A DNA stretch of 64,000 nucleotides from Rugamonas rivuli (GCF_009380165.1 NZ_WHUF01000004.1:434001-498000); one strand, 5' to 3'. Shown: positions 17,763-28,990, numbered from the stretch's first letter. The notes: a model not told the origin generated them from the letters alone. Numbers and translations are program-made.

Positions 17763-17765
17763 GCA

Positions 17766-18713
17766 TCAGGCGTCGGAGGCTGGCGTCGGCGCCGGCACCG
17801 CCAGGTAGGCGAAGCGCTTCTGCTCGATGCGGCCCTTGGTGACGGTGTCGAGTATCAGGCCGCAGGACAGCGACAGCACGCTCAGCATGCCCAGCCCGGT
17901 GCACAGCACGGCCGTCGGCAGGCGCGGCACCAGGCCGGTCTGCAGATAGGTGGCGACCAGCGGTTCGGCCAGCACCAGCGCCAGCAGCGCGCTGACGCCG
18001 GCGCCGATGGCGAAGAACGGCAGCGGCTTTTCATTCTTGAACAGCTTGAGGATCATCCACAGGATGCGGATGCCGTCGCGGTAAGTGTTGAGCTTGCTGA
18101 CCGAGCCTTCCGGCCGCGCGCCGTAGCGGGTCGGCACCTCGGCCACCGGCATGCGCAGTTCCAGCGCGTGCACGGTCAGCTCGGTCTCGGTCTCGAAACC
18201 GGCCGCGTGCGCCGCGAAGGACTTGGCGTAGCGGCGCGAGAAGATGCGGTAGCCCGACAGCATGTCGGTGAAAGTGTTGCCGAACACCGCGGCCACGCAG
18301 CCGGTCAGCAGGCGGTTGCCGAAGCGGTGGCCGAAACGGTAGGCTTCCTGCTCGTCGGTATGGCGGGTGCCGACCAGCATGTCCAGGCCGTCGTCGAGCA
18401 GCTGGCGCACCATCTGCGGCGCCACGCTGGCGTCGTAGGTGTCGTCGCCGTCGACCATCACGTAGACGTCGGCGTCGACGTCGGCGAACATGCGGCGGAT
18501 CACATTGCCCTTGCCCTGCTGGCGCACGCTGCGCACGATGGCGCCGGCGGCGCGCGCCACGGCCTGGGTGTCGTCGCTGGAGTTATTGTCGAACACGTAG
18601 ACCGGCACACCGGGCAGGCAGGCGTTGAAGTCGCGTACGATGGCGGCGATCGTCAGGGCTTCGTTGTAGCACGGGACAACGATGGCGATACGGTGCTGGG
18701 GAAAGGTGTTCAA
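17766..18713 (-). CDS. gtrB: GT2-family glycosyltransferase, GtrB-like
   Basis: A 315-residue protein. The GT-A domain has IAIVVPCYNEALTI, VFDNNSSDDT and the metal-binding MVDGDDTYD, with two hydrophobic segments near the C-terminus (about 230-290). It should make undecaprenyl-phosphate-sugar from a nucleotide sugar. The only in-frame start before the conserved fold is a TTG at 18713; an ATG 8 bases upstream is in another frame and soon hits a stop. First gene of the gtrB-gtrA-GT-C operon. Confidence 0.88.
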   Translation of the reverse strand: MNTFPQHRIAIVVPCYNEALTIAAIVRDFNACLPGVPVYVFDNNSSDDTQAVARAAGAIVRSVRQQGKGNVIRRMFADVDADVYVMVDGDDTYDASVAPQMVRQLLDDGLDMLVGTRHTDEQEAYRFGHRFGNRLLTGCVAAVFGNTFTDMLSGYRIFSRRYAKSFAAHAAGFETETELTVHALELRMPVAEVPTRYGARPEGSVSKLNTYRDGIRILWMILKLFKNEKPLPFFAIGAGVSALLALVLAEPLVATYLQTGLVPRLPTAVLCTGLGMLSVLSLSCGLILDTVTKGRIEQKRFAYLAVPAPTPASDA

Positions 18714-18882
18714 TTGAGCATCTGTAAGTGTCGGTGGCGAAATTGTACAGGAGTCCGGTCGCGCCGCACACCGCAGCCGCCCCCGCTTTGCCCCCGTGGC
18801 CGGCGGACGCTGCTAAAATGGCAGCCCTTCGGCGCCATCAACCATCAAGGACAACCCTGCCGCATGAAACACCTGATCTCCC

Positions 18883-19260
18883 ATGTATAAGCGGCTGTTC
18901 CTGCAACGCCAGTTCCTGGTATTCGTCGCCGGCGGCCTGCTGACGGCGCTGATCGACATCGGCCTGATGCAGCTGGCCCTGCGCGCCGGCCTGCCCTCGC
19001 TGACGGCGGCCAGCATCGGCTTCGTCGCCGGGCTGGCGGTCAACTACGCCTTCCACGCGCGCGTCACCTTTGCCCGCCTGAGCCAAAGCCACAGCATGTG
19101 GCGCTACCTGGTGGTGGTCGGCGTCAACTACGGCCTGACCCTGCTGCTGGTGGCGCTGGCGCAGGCGCTGCTGGGCAATCCGCTGGCCGGCAAGCTGGTC
19201 TCGCTGCCGGTGGTGGCCGCCAACGGTTTCCTGTTGAGTAAATTCTGGGTATTCAAATGA
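18883..19260 (+). CDS. Second GtrA-family membrane protein
   Basis: A 125-residue four-helix membrane protein with GtrA features (FLVFVAGGLLTALIDIGLMQ at the start, FLLSKFWVFK at the end). No GtrB-like partner is beside it. It is followed by a GNAT gene whose ATG overlaps its TGA. It could serve the GT2/GT-C pair at 12522-15622, which lacks its own flippase; this is an inference from gene content. Confidence 0.88.
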   Translation: MYKRLFLQRQFLVFVAGGLLTALIDIGLMQLALRAGLPSLTAASIGFVAGLAVNYAFHARVTFARLSQSHSMWRYLVVVGVNYGLTLLLVALAQALLGNPLAGKLVSLPVVAANGFLLSKFWVFK

Positions 19261-20141
19261 CTGCTGACATTGCCACTCCCACGCTGACCTTCGCCCCGGT
19301 GCGCTACGACGAGGCCGCGCTGGCCCAGTACGGCGCGCTGTTCGCCGCCTGCTTCCCGGACGCCAGCAAGTTCACGCCGGCCTATCTGCGCTGGCTGTAC
19401 GCCGACAATCCGGACGGCGCGGCGGCCGGCTACGACGCCTGGGACGGCGAGCGCCTGGCGGCCCACTACGTCTGCGTGCCCGGCGTGGCGCGCATCGGCG
19501 GCGAGGAGGTGCGCGTGCTGCTGTCGCTCAACACCGCCACCCATCCGGACTACCAGGGCAAGGGCCTGTTCACCAGGCTGGCGGCGCTGACCTACGATAC
19601 GGCCCGCGAGCAGGGCTATGACGCGGTGTACGGCGTGGCCAACGCCAACAGCACGCCCGGCTTCATCCGCAAGCTGGGCTTCCAGCTGGTGCGGCCGCTG
19701 GAGGCGCGGCTGGGCTGGGGCGGCGTCGGCACGCGGCTGCACGGCCAGGGCGCGGCGGCCAGCTTCGAACGCCAGCGCAGCCCGGCCGCGCTGGCCTGGC
19801 GCTGCGCCAATCCCGACAATCCGGTGCGCATGCGCCGGCGCGGCGCGCTGTGGCAGTTCGACGCCGCCGCGCTGAGCGTGGCGCGCGCCTACGGCGAACT
19901 GGCGCTGCCGGCCGGCGGCGGCACGCCGGACCACAACCACGTGGCCGGCGCCTGGGCGCCCGCGCGCCTCTACCTGGGCCTGGTGCCGGACAGCGAACGC
20001 CGCTACACCGGCTATCCAGCTATCCCGCAGCGCCTGCGGCCGTCGCCGCTGAACCTGATCTACCGCTCGCTGTCCGGGCGCGTGGCCCGGCTCGACCCGG
20101 CGGCGATCCGCTTCAGCTTCCTCGACTTCGATGCCTACTAA
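19257..20141 (+). CDS. GNAT-family N-acetyltransferase
   Basis: A 294-residue protein. The acetyl-CoA-binding segment HPDYQGKGLFTRLAALTY and the following NANSTPGFIRKLGFQLV are typical of GNAT enzymes. It overlaps the GtrA gene upstream by 4 bases and the PIG-L deacetylase downstream by 11 bases. The pairing with a deacetylase suggests work on amino sugars (remove one acyl group, add another), but the substrate is not known. Confidence 0.85.
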   Translation: MTADIATPTLTFAPVRYDEAALAQYGALFAACFPDASKFTPAYLRWLYADNPDGAAAGYDAWDGERLAAHYVCVPGVARIGGEEVRVLLSLNTATHPDYQGKGLFTRLAALTYDTAREQGYDAVYGVANANSTPGFIRKLGFQLVRPLEARLGWGGVGTRLHGQGAAASFERQRSPAALAWRCANPDNPVRMRRRGALWQFDAAALSVARAYGELALPAGGGTPDHNHVAGAWAPARLYLGLVPDSERRYTGYPAIPQRLRPSPLNLIYRSLSGRVARLDPAAIRFSFLDFDAY

Positions 20142-20898
20142 GCCCGACGCCCCGGCCGCGCTGTTCCTGTTCGCCCACCAGGACGACGAGTACGGCGTGT
20201 TCCAGACCATCGAGGACTGCCTGCGGCGCGGCCGCCGCGTGGCCTGCGCCTACCTGACCGAGGGCGCGGCCGGCTCCGGCCCGCGCCGCAACGCCGAATC
20301 GCTGGCGGTGCTGGCCGGCATGGGCGTGGACGCGCGCGACATCGTGTTCGCCGGCGACGGCCTCGGCATCGTCGACGGCAAGCTGCCGCAGCACATGGAC
20401 GGCGCCGGCCGCTGGCTGCACGACTGGCTGGCCGGCTTCGGCCAGGTCGAGCTGGTCTGCGTGACCGCCTGGGAAGGCGGCCATCACGACCATGACGCCC
20501 TGCACTTCCTGGCGGCCCACACGGCGCAGCGCCTGGGCCTGCTGCCCCGGCTGCGCCAGTACTCGCTGTACAACGCCTGGCAGCGCAAGGCGCCGTGGTT
20601 CAACGTGCTGGCGCCGCTGGCGGCCAATGGCGCGGTGGAACGCACGGCCATCGCCTGGGACGCGCGGCTGCGCCACCTGGGCCGGCTGCTGCGCTATCCG
20701 AGCCAGTGGAAAACCTGGGTCGGCCTGTTTCCCTTCGTGCTGTGGCACTACCTGCGCCACGGCAGCCAGCAGCTGCAGCCGGTGGCGCTGGAACGGCTGG
20801 CGCAGCGCCCGCACGCCGGCCCGCTGTACTACGAGCAGCGCCGCTTCTACACCTACGAGGCGATGCGGCAGGACATGGCGCACTGGCTGGCGCGCTGA
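20131..20898 (+). CDS. PIG-L family (LmbE-like) zinc deacetylase
   Basis: A 255-residue protein with the PIG-L metal-binding motif FAHQDDE (usually AHPDDE) at the N-terminus and a second histidine cluster (GGHHDHDALH) near residue 120. These zinc enzymes remove N-acetyl groups from sugars such as GlcNAc. The Pro-to-Gln change in the motif leaves the His/Asp ligands in place. It is translationally coupled with the GNAT gene. Confidence 0.87.
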   Translation: MPTKPDAPAALFLFAHQDDEYGVFQTIEDCLRRGRRVACAYLTEGAAGSGPRRNAESLAVLAGMGVDARDIVFAGDGLGIVDGKLPQHMDGAGRWLHDWLAGFGQVELVCVTAWEGGHHDHDALHFLAAHTAQRLGLLPRLRQYSLYNAWQRKAPWFNVLAPLAANGAVERTAIAWDARLRHLGRLLRYPSQWKTWVGLFPFVLWHYLRHGSQQLQPVALERLAQRPHAGPLYYEQRRFYTYEAMRQDMAHWLAR

Positions 20899-20990
20899 GC
20901 TTCACGCGCCGGTGGAATTTGGTGAGATTATTTCATTAGCAAACGGTTAGAATTGCGGCGCCCTCACAACACCGAAAGCAGTACGCCGTA

Positions 20991-22142
20991 ATGAACCAAG
21001 AAAAAAACCTGCACTGGGTGCAGCTGTTGCGCGGCGTGGCCGCGTTGCTGGTGGTACTGACCCACGGCAGGTATGCGCTGCTCGGCACGCCCTCCTGGCC
21101 GCTGGCCGACCAGCTGATGACGCCCGGCGCCATGGGCGTCGACCTGTTCTTCATCATCAGCGGCTTCATCATGTACTACTCGACCACCGGCAACCCCGGC
21201 GGCGCGGGCGAGGCGGCGCGCTTCCTCATCAAGCGCTTCGCGCGCGTGTGGCCGGCGTACGCGGTGGTCACGCTGGCCGCGGTGTACGTGCTCAACGGCG
21301 GCACCGCTTATTTCCACGTGGCCGCCAACCGGCTGGCCTTCTGGCACACGCTGGCCATGCTGCCGGCCGATCCGCACCAGGCGCCCTACTTCGGGCTGAC
21401 GCTGGCGGTGGGCTGGACGCTGGAATTCGAAATGTATTTCTATCTGATCTTTGCCGCCAGCATGCTGTTCAAACGCCTGCGCTGGTTCGTGCTGGCGTCG
21501 TGGGTGCTGCTGACGGTGATCCTGCTGCCGCTGGGCCATGCCGGCTTCGACATGAGCGTCGTCCGCGACCACGGCTTCACGGCCGGCTACATGAGCATCG
21601 CCACCAATCCCTTCGTGCTGGAATTCCTGGCCGGCGTGCTGATCGGCTGGGCGCACCGCCAGCCGTGGCTGCGCATCCCCGGCCGCCAGCTGGCCTGGCA
21701 TGTGCTGGGCCTGAGCGTGGCGTTCGCCGTGTTCGCCGTCTACAGCCGCGCGGTGGATGGCCACGGCCCGACCCACTACGGCTGGCCGCTGGCGCTGATG
21801 GTGCTGGCGATGGCCTTGGCCAGCAAGACCGTAGAGATACGCGCGCCGGCGCTGTTCATCTGGCTGGGCTCGATTTCCTATTCGCTCTACCTGACCCATC
21901 CGATCGCGCAGGGCCTGGAGCTGAAGGCCTTGCAGATGGCCGGCCTCAACAGCTTGTGGTCCAGCTGGTGGTCGGTGCTGCTGTCGACCGCGTGCGCGCT
22001 GTCGGTGGCGGCGCTATCGCACCACTACCTGGAGCAGGGCTTGTCCAACAAGGTCCGCAAGCTGTTGCTGCGGCTGCTGACGCGGCGAGCCGAAGCGCCG
22101 ACGCAAGCCGCTCCCGCGCAGCCGATCAAGCGCCGGGCCTGA
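20991..22142 (+). CDS. Acyltransferase 3 family membrane protein
   Basis: A 383-residue protein with about ten hydrophobic segments. The N-terminal WVQLLRGVAALLVVLTHGRY is the family signature (arginine-containing first helix with the catalytic-type histidine), followed by MGVDLFFIISGFIMYY. Such proteins (OafA/NodX type) O-acetylate surface sugars. It follows the PIG-L gene by 92 bases, in the same direction and the same glycan cluster. Confidence 0.92.
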   Translation: MNQEKNLHWVQLLRGVAALLVVLTHGRYALLGTPSWPLADQLMTPGAMGVDLFFIISGFIMYYSTTGNPGGAGEAARFLIKRFARVWPAYAVVTLAAVYVLNGGTAYFHVAANRLAFWHTLAMLPADPHQAPYFGLTLAVGWTLEFEMYFYLIFAASMLFKRLRWFVLASWVLLTVILLPLGHAGFDMSVVRDHGFTAGYMSIATNPFVLEFLAGVLIGWAHRQPWLRIPGRQLAWHVLGLSVAFAVFAVYSRAVDGHGPTHYGWPLALMVLAMALASKTVEIRAPALFIWLGSISYSLYLTHPIAQGLELKALQMAGLNSLWSSWWSVLLSTACALSVAALSHHYLEQGLSNKVRKLLLRLLTRRAEAPTQAAPAQPIKRRA

Positions 22143-22216
22143 AAGCGCTGGCCTATCACCCAATCTTGCTATACATTTAACCCCTCGCTAGCCTGCGGGT
22201 TCAAACAGGGGATTAC

Positions 22217-23068
22217 ATGGATTGTCTGGTTTGCAAACATCAAACGGCGCCGGGGCTGTCCGCCTGGCACCGTGTCTGTCCGTCTTGCCGCTACGAGAGC
22301 GCGGCGCTGCTGCCCACCATCAACGACGCCGAAGTCCATGTGCACGTGGACGAGGCCCAGCGTGAAGCCGGCCTGAAGGCCATACGCCAGGAAAATTTCA
22401 AGACCATCGTCGGCTATGCGAAACAACTGGCGCCGGCCGGCGCGCGCCGCCTGCTGGACGTGGGCGCCGCCCACGGCTGGTTCCTGGAAGCGGCCCGCGA
22501 CGATTTCGACGTGCTGGGCATGGAGCCCGACACGGCGGTGGCGCTCAAGACCGCCGCGCGCGGCCTGCCGGTCCGCAACGGCTTCTTCCCCGATGCGCTG
22601 GAGGCGGACGAACGTTTCGATGTGATTGTGTTCAACGATGTGATCGAGCATATCCCCGACATCGAGTCGGCGCTGGCGGCCTGCCGCGAGCGGCTGACGC
22701 CGGGCGGCATCCTGATACTCAACCTGCCCAACAGCCGGGGCTTCTTCTATCGCCTGTCCAAGCTGTTCGCGCGCGTCGGCTGGCGGGCGCCGTTCGAGCG
22801 GCTGTGGCAGAAGGGCTTGCCGTCGCCGCATGTGCACTATTTCGAAGCCGGGAATTTGAGCAAGCTGGTCGGTGGTCAGGGACTGGAGCTGCGGCTCAAG
22901 GCCGAGCTGCCCGCGGTGCGCGCCAAGAGCATGCTGGAGCGCTTGCGCTGTGCCGGCCAGGGAACCTGGCTCAGCATCTACGCGCAATACGCCGCCGTCA
23001 TGATGACGATACCGGTATTGCGCGCCTTCCCCAGCGACATCGTGGTCTGCGTCTACCGCAAACCCTGA
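22217..23068 (+). CDS. Class I SAM-dependent methyltransferase with N-terminal cysteine pairs
   Basis: A 283-residue protein. The N-terminus has CLVCKH and CPSCRY, two CxxC pairs that could bind zinc. A class I methyltransferase follows with LLDVGAAHGWFL as SAM-binding motif I and IVFNDVIEHIPD as motif II. This zinc-ribbon plus methyltransferase layout is common among glycan and small-molecule methylases. It closes the surface-glycan region and runs convergent with the helicase gene. Confidence 0.85.
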   Translation: MDCLVCKHQTAPGLSAWHRVCPSCRYESAALLPTINDAEVHVHVDEAQREAGLKAIRQENFKTIVGYAKQLAPAGARRLLDVGAAHGWFLEAARDDFDVLGMEPDTAVALKTAARGLPVRNGFFPDALEADERFDVIVFNDVIEHIPDIESALAACRERLTPGGILILNLPNSRGFFYRLSKLFARVGWRAPFERLWQKGLPSPHVHYFEAGNLSKLVGGQGLELRLKAELPAVRAKSMLERLRCAGQGTWLSIYAQYAAVMMTIPVLRAFPSDIVVCVYRKP

Positions 23069-23087
23069 GCGCCGGGGCTGAGGCTTT

Positions 23088-24716
<1,629 letters not shown>

Positions 24717-24943
24717 AATGTGTGCGGCGGCCCTGCGGCGGACAGCCAAGCTTTCTTCAAATAACAACATATTTGCACTGCCGGCCCTGGCTGATGGTCA
24801 ACTTGGAGGAAGTGCGGAAGGACCGGCGGGGCGGCACGCGATAACAGCAGGATACAATGAGCGCCGTAAACTATACCCTAATTTCCGGCAACTGCGCTAA
24901 AAACCACCGGCTTTTATATCGAAACCATTGCATCAATGGTATG

Positions 24944-24949
24944 TATAAT
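24944..24949 (+). promoter_or_regulatory. Possible -10 box for the propeller/GGDEF gene
   Basis: A perfect TATAAT lies 41 bases before the ATG at 24991, within the divergent region with the helicase. No good -35 is present at the usual spacing. Confidence 0.35.
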
Positions 24950-24990
24950 AGTTAATCTGACCAGAAATCTCCCGCCATCGGATTCCCCCC

Positions 24991-27900
24991 ATGCTCCTGT
25001 CATCGCCGGTTGTACGCCGTTTGCTCCTGCCATTCCTGCTGCTGATCACCCTGCTTGCCATGCTGCCGCTCGCCCCGCGGGCCGATGCCGCGCCGGCGCC
25101 GTCGCTGCGCTTCAAGAAGCTGGGGCCGCTGGGCGGCGACGAGCCGTCGATGCTGTCGCTGATGCAGGACCGCAAAGGCTTCGTGTGGGTCGGCACCCAC
25201 ACCAACGGCCTGTACCGCTACAACGGCTACCAGTCGGTCAAGTACATCAACAACCCCGGCGATCCCAACAGCCTGCCGCACGACCGCGTGTCCGCCATCT
25301 ACGAGGACAAGCAGGGCCGCATCTGGGCCGGCACCCAGAACGGCCTGGCGCGCTTCAACCCGGAGAGCAACAACTTCACCTTGTTCGCGCCGCCCGGCAA
25401 GGCGCCCAAGAACCACCGCATCATCAAGAACATCATTTCCGACGGCAAGAACGGCATGTGGGTGGGCAGCTGGGGCGGCCTGCAGCACTTCGATCCGGCC
25501 ACCGGCAAGTTCACCGTCTACGCCCATGACGACGCCGATCCCGACAGCCTGGCCAGCAACGACCTGAACGCGCTGGCGCTGGACGCCAAGGGCGGCGTCT
25601 GGATCGGCACCTGGCCCGGCGGGCTGGACTACCTGGCGCCCGGCGCCACCCGCTTCCGCCACCACCAGGTCGACCCGGCGCCCAAGCCCGACGCCCGCGT
25701 CAACATCGTGCGCGCGCTGCAGTTCGACCAGAACGGCATGCTGTGGATAGGCACGGAATCGGGCGTGATACGCTGGGACGGCAAGAGCGACTGGGACACG
25801 CGCAAGGCGATCGCCTCGCCGTACAGCCGCATCACCAACTTCAACCTCGACAACAAGGGCACGCTGTGGTGCACCACGCTGTCGGCCGGCCTGCTGCGCT
25901 GGAACGAGGCCAACGGCGAATTCGACCAGTTCGTGCACGCGGCCGACGACCCGTACAGCCTGCCCGGCGACAATCTGCGCGCGGTGATGCAGGACCGCGG
26001 CGGCATGCTGTGGATCGCTTCCTTCACCGACGGCATCAGCCTGGCCAACCTGTCGAGCGAAGGCTTCACCCGCCACGTGCCATTCCGCATCGACAGCCGC
26101 TCGGCGCCGGCCAGCAATGCGCTGCTGAGCCTGTCCCGCGCGCCGGGCGGCCGCATCTGGTTGGGCGGCAACGTCGGCATGAGCTTGTACGACCCGGCCA
26201 CCAGCACCGTCATCAAGAGCTACCGCGCCGACGACAAGAAGCCCGGCATGCTGAGCCACTCCATCGTCTACAGCATGTACCAGGACGACGACGGCAAGGG
26301 CCCGCTGTGGCTGGGCACGTCGAACGGCCTGAACCGGCTGGACACGCCGGACAGCGCCTTCCAGGTTATCCACTTCGGCAACACCGCCAGCGACTACATC
26401 AACGCCATCGCGCCCGGCGCCGGCGGCATGCTGTGGCTGGCCACCGGCAACAGCCTGATACGCTACGACACCAAGACCGACGCCCGCAAGATCTACTACA
26501 ACGATCCGCAAGACCCGAGCACGCGCAGCGTCAACGGCACCTCGGCGGTGCTGGAAGACCGCGCCGGCCGCGTGTGGGCCGGCTCGGAATGGAATGGCGG
26601 CGGCCTCGACCTGCTCGACACGGCCACCGGCAAGTTCCGCCACTACCGCCACGCCGGCAACGACAAGAACAGCCTCAGCGACGACAACATCGCCAGCCTG
26701 CACGAGGATGCGCAAGGCCGCATCTGGGTCGGCACCAGCAAGGGGCTGGACCTGGTGGTGTTCAAGCCGGACGGCCAGATCAGCTTCAAGTCGTACGCGG
26801 CGGCCATGCGCGCGCCCAAGATCCTCGCCATCCAGCACGACCTCGACGGCAAGATCTGGTGCAGCACCATCGCCGGCCTGTACCGGCTCGATCCGGCCAG
26901 CGGCCAGGTGGCGCGCTTCACCGCCTCGGACGGCCTGACCGAAGGCTTCACCGTCAACTCTTCATCGATGGGCGAGAACGGCGTGCTGTACTTCGGCGGC
27001 GTGCACGGCATGACGGCGGTGACGCCGTCGGCAGTGCGCACCAGCTCGGTGCCGCCGCAGGTGGCGATCACCGACATCACCGTGTTCAATCATTCTCTGC
27101 AGGACGGCAAGCCTGGCGAGAACGTCAAGGCCGAAGGGCCGGTGACGTCGCCGACCGCGCTGACGCTGTCGGCGCAGGCCACGGTGTTCTCGCTGGAGTT
27201 CGCCGCGCTGCACTACACCGAGCCCAGCGAGAACCGCTATTCCTACCAGCTGCAAGGCTTCGACCGCGAATGGGTGGAGACCGACGCCGCCCACCGCAGC
27301 GCCAGCTACACCAATCTGAATCCGGGCCACTACGTGTTCCGCGTCAAGGCGGCCAACCACTTGGGCGTGTGGAACCCGGAGCCGGCCACCTTGAACATCA
27401 CCATCACGCCACCGTTCTGGCAGCGCTGGTGGTTCCGCGCCGGCGGCGCCGCGCTGATCGTCGGCTCGCTGCTGCTGGCCTACAAGATCCGCATCCAGCG
27501 CCTGACCCGCCACCAGGCCGAGCTGGAGCAGCTGGTGGCCGCGCGCACCGGCGAGCTGGAGGAATCGAACCGCAAGCTGGCCGCGCTCAGCACCACCGAC
27601 GGCCTGACCGGCGTCAGCAACCGGCGCGGCTTCGACCTGGCGCTGGAGGCGGAATGGCGGCGCGCGGCGCGCACCGGCCAGACGCTGGCGCTGTCGATGC
27701 TGGACGTCGACTACTTCAAGAAATACAACGACCACTACGGCCATCTGGCCGGCGACTCGACGCTGCGCACCGTGGCCGACCTGATCACCACGCACGGCCG
27801 CCGCACCACCGACCTGGTGGCGCGCTACGGCGGCGAGGAATTCGCGCTGCTGGCGGCCGCCACCGACGCCGCCGACGCCTTCGGCATCGCCGAGGAAATC

Positions 27901-28098
27901 TGCGCCGAGCTGGCGCGGCGCCAGCTGCCGCATGAGCAATCGCCGTTCGGCATCCTGACCATCAGCATCGGCGTGGCGGTGATGGTGCCGACCGAGGACA
28001 GCTCGCCCGAGCTGCTGGTGCAGATGGCCGACCGCGCGCTGTATCGTGCAAAAGAAAAAGGCCGCAACATGGCGCTGCTGGCCATGCCGCCGATGTGA
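24991..28098 (+). CDS. Periplasmic propeller sensor with cytoplasmic diguanylate cyclase (GGDEF)
   Basis: A 1035-residue protein. A signal or anchor sequence (about 1-33) is followed by roughly 700 residues of repeats with G-x-[VIL]-W-x-G-T units (for example FVWVGTHTNGL, IWAGTQNGLARF), which form two-component-regulator beta-propellers. A Y_Y_Y domain (about 725-805), one membrane helix (about 812-832), a short coiled coil and a GGDEF domain follow. The active site is GGEEF near residue 946, and an inhibitory I-site RTTD lies five residues before it. It should make cyclic di-GMP when a ligand, often a glycan fragment, binds the propeller. The ligand is unknown. Confidence 0.93.
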   Translation: MLLSSPVVRRLLLPFLLLITLLAMLPLAPRADAAPAPSLRFKKLGPLGGDEPSMLSLMQDRKGFVWVGTHTNGLYRYNGYQSVKYINNPGDPNSLPHDRVSAIYEDKQGRIWAGTQNGLARFNPESNNFTLFAPPGKAPKNHRIIKNIISDGKNGMWVGSWGGLQHFDPATGKFTVYAHDDADPDSLASNDLNALALDAKGGVWIGTWPGGLDYLAPGATRFRHHQVDPAPKPDARVNIVRALQFDQNGMLWIGTESGVIRWDGKSDWDTRKAIASPYSRITNFNLDNKGTLWCTTLSAGLLRWNEANGEFDQFVHAADDPYSLPGDNLRAVMQDRGGMLWIASFTDGISLANLSSEGFTRHVPFRIDSRSAPASNALLSLSRAPGGRIWLGGNVGMSLYDPATSTVIKSYRADDKKPGMLSHSIVYSMYQDDDGKGPLWLGTSNGLNRLDTPDSAFQVIHFGNTASDYINAIAPGAGGMLWLATGNSLIRYDTKTDARKIYYNDPQDPSTRSVNGTSAVLEDRAGRVWAGSEWNGGGLDLLDTATGKFRHYRHAGNDKNSLSDDNIASLHEDAQGRIWVGTSKGLDLVVFKPDGQISFKSYAAAMRAPKILAIQHDLDGKIWCSTIAGLYRLDPASGQVARFTASDGLTEGFTVNSSSMGENGVLYFGGVHGMTAVTPSAVRTSSVPPQVAITDITVFNHSLQDGKPGENVKAEGPVTSPTALTLSAQATVFSLEFAALHYTEPSENRYSYQLQGFDREWVETDAAHRSASYTNLNPGHYVFRVKAANHLGVWNPEPATLNITITPPFWQRWWFRAGGAALIVGSLLLAYKIRIQRLTRHQAELEQLVAARTGELEESNRKLAALSTTDGLTGVSNRRGFDLALEAEWRRAARTGQTLALSMLDVDYFKKYNDHYGHLAGDSTLRTVADLITTHGRRTTDLVARYGGEEFALLAAATDAADAFGIAEEICAELARRQLPHEQSPFGILTISIGVAVMVPTEDSSPELLVQMADRALYRAKEKGRNMALLAMPPM

Positions 28099-28106
28099 GG
28101 ACGGCG

Positions 28107-28292
28107 ATGAGCGACACCCCCGCCTCCACCACTGCCGACGATCCGAAGCCGCAAGCGCCGCAGCCGCCGCAACCGGGCGACTGCTGCCACAGCGGCTGCA
28201 CCTTCTGCGTCGAAGACATGTACCAGGATGAACTGGACCGCTACCGCGCCGCACTGAAGGCGTGGCGGGAGCGCCATCCCGGGCATGAGTGA
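28107..28292 (+). CDS. Small oxidoreductase-like domain protein
   Basis: A 61-residue protein starting at ATG 28107, nine bases after the GGDEF gene. A Pro-rich N-terminus precedes CCHSGCTFCVEDMYQDELDRYRAAL, matching the short oxidoreductase-like N-terminal family with its Cys cluster. The biochemical function is not established. Probably co-transcribed with the cyclase. Confidence 0.75.
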   Translation: MSDTPASTTADDPKPQAPQPPQPGDCCHSGCTFCVEDMYQDELDRYRAALKAWRERHPGHE

Positions 28293-28324
28293 TAGCATAG
28301 TCAAACACCAGACGGAGGCAAACG

Positions 28325-28987
28325 ATGACACGAGTTCGCGTTGAAGGCTTCACCATCTCGCTCGATGGCTACGGCGCAGGTCCGGACCAGGACATCCACA
28401 ATCCGCTCGGCATAGGCGGAACGGAGCTGCACCAGTGGCTGCTCCCCACACGCACCTTCCAGCAGGCGCTGTTCGGCCAGGACGGCGGCACGACCGGGAT
28501 AGACGATGATTTCGCCGCCCGTGGTTTTCAGAATATCGGCGCCTGGATACTCGGACGGAATATGTTCTCGCCCGATCGCGGCGACTGGCCGGACCCGGAC
28601 TGGAAAGGCTGGTGGGGCGACAGCCCGCCGTACCACACACCGGTCTTCATCCTGACCCACTATGCCCGCGCGCCCATCGAGATGGAGGGCGGCACCACCT
28701 TCCACTTCATCACAGGCGGCATACACGAAGCGCTGGACCGCGCACGCGAGGCCGCAGCCGGCAAAGACGTGCGCATCGGCGGCGGGCCGGACACCATCCG
28801 CCAGTATCTGCGCGAAGGCCTGATCGACGAGCTGCACATCGCCATCTCGCCGGTGCTGCTAGGCCGGGGAGAGCCGCTGTTCGAAGGCCTGGACTTGCGG
28901 ACGCTTGGATACACATGCGTGGACTCCGTCGCATCGGAGAAGGCCACGCACATCGTGCTGCGGCGGCAGGAGCCCACCGGCACCTGA
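28325..28987 (+). CDS. Dihydrofolate reductase / RibD C-terminal family protein
   Basis: A 220-residue protein. It begins MTRVRVEGFTISLDGYGAG, has ILGRNMF in the middle and ends with DVRIGGGPDTIRQYLREGLIDELHI, the typical NADPH-binding and C-terminal block of RibD_C/DHFR-like reductases. GGAGG lies a few bases before the start. This family is broad and usually annotated as pyrimidine reductase or DHFR-like; the substrate here is not known. Confidence 0.88.
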   Translation: MTRVRVEGFTISLDGYGAGPDQDIHNPLGIGGTELHQWLLPTRTFQQALFGQDGGTTGIDDDFAARGFQNIGAWILGRNMFSPDRGDWPDPDWKGWWGDSPPYHTPVFILTHYARAPIEMEGGTTFHFITGGIHEALDRAREAAAGKDVRIGGGPDTIRQYLREGLIDELHIAISPVLLGRGEPLFEGLDLRTLGYTCVDSVASEKATHIVLRRQEPTGT

Positions 28988-28990
28988 GCC

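Noticed and set aside
25000..26838. A 612-residue minus-strand open frame
   Set aside because: Opposite the propeller repeats of the GGDEF protein; its repetitive look reflects the propeller units in reverse.
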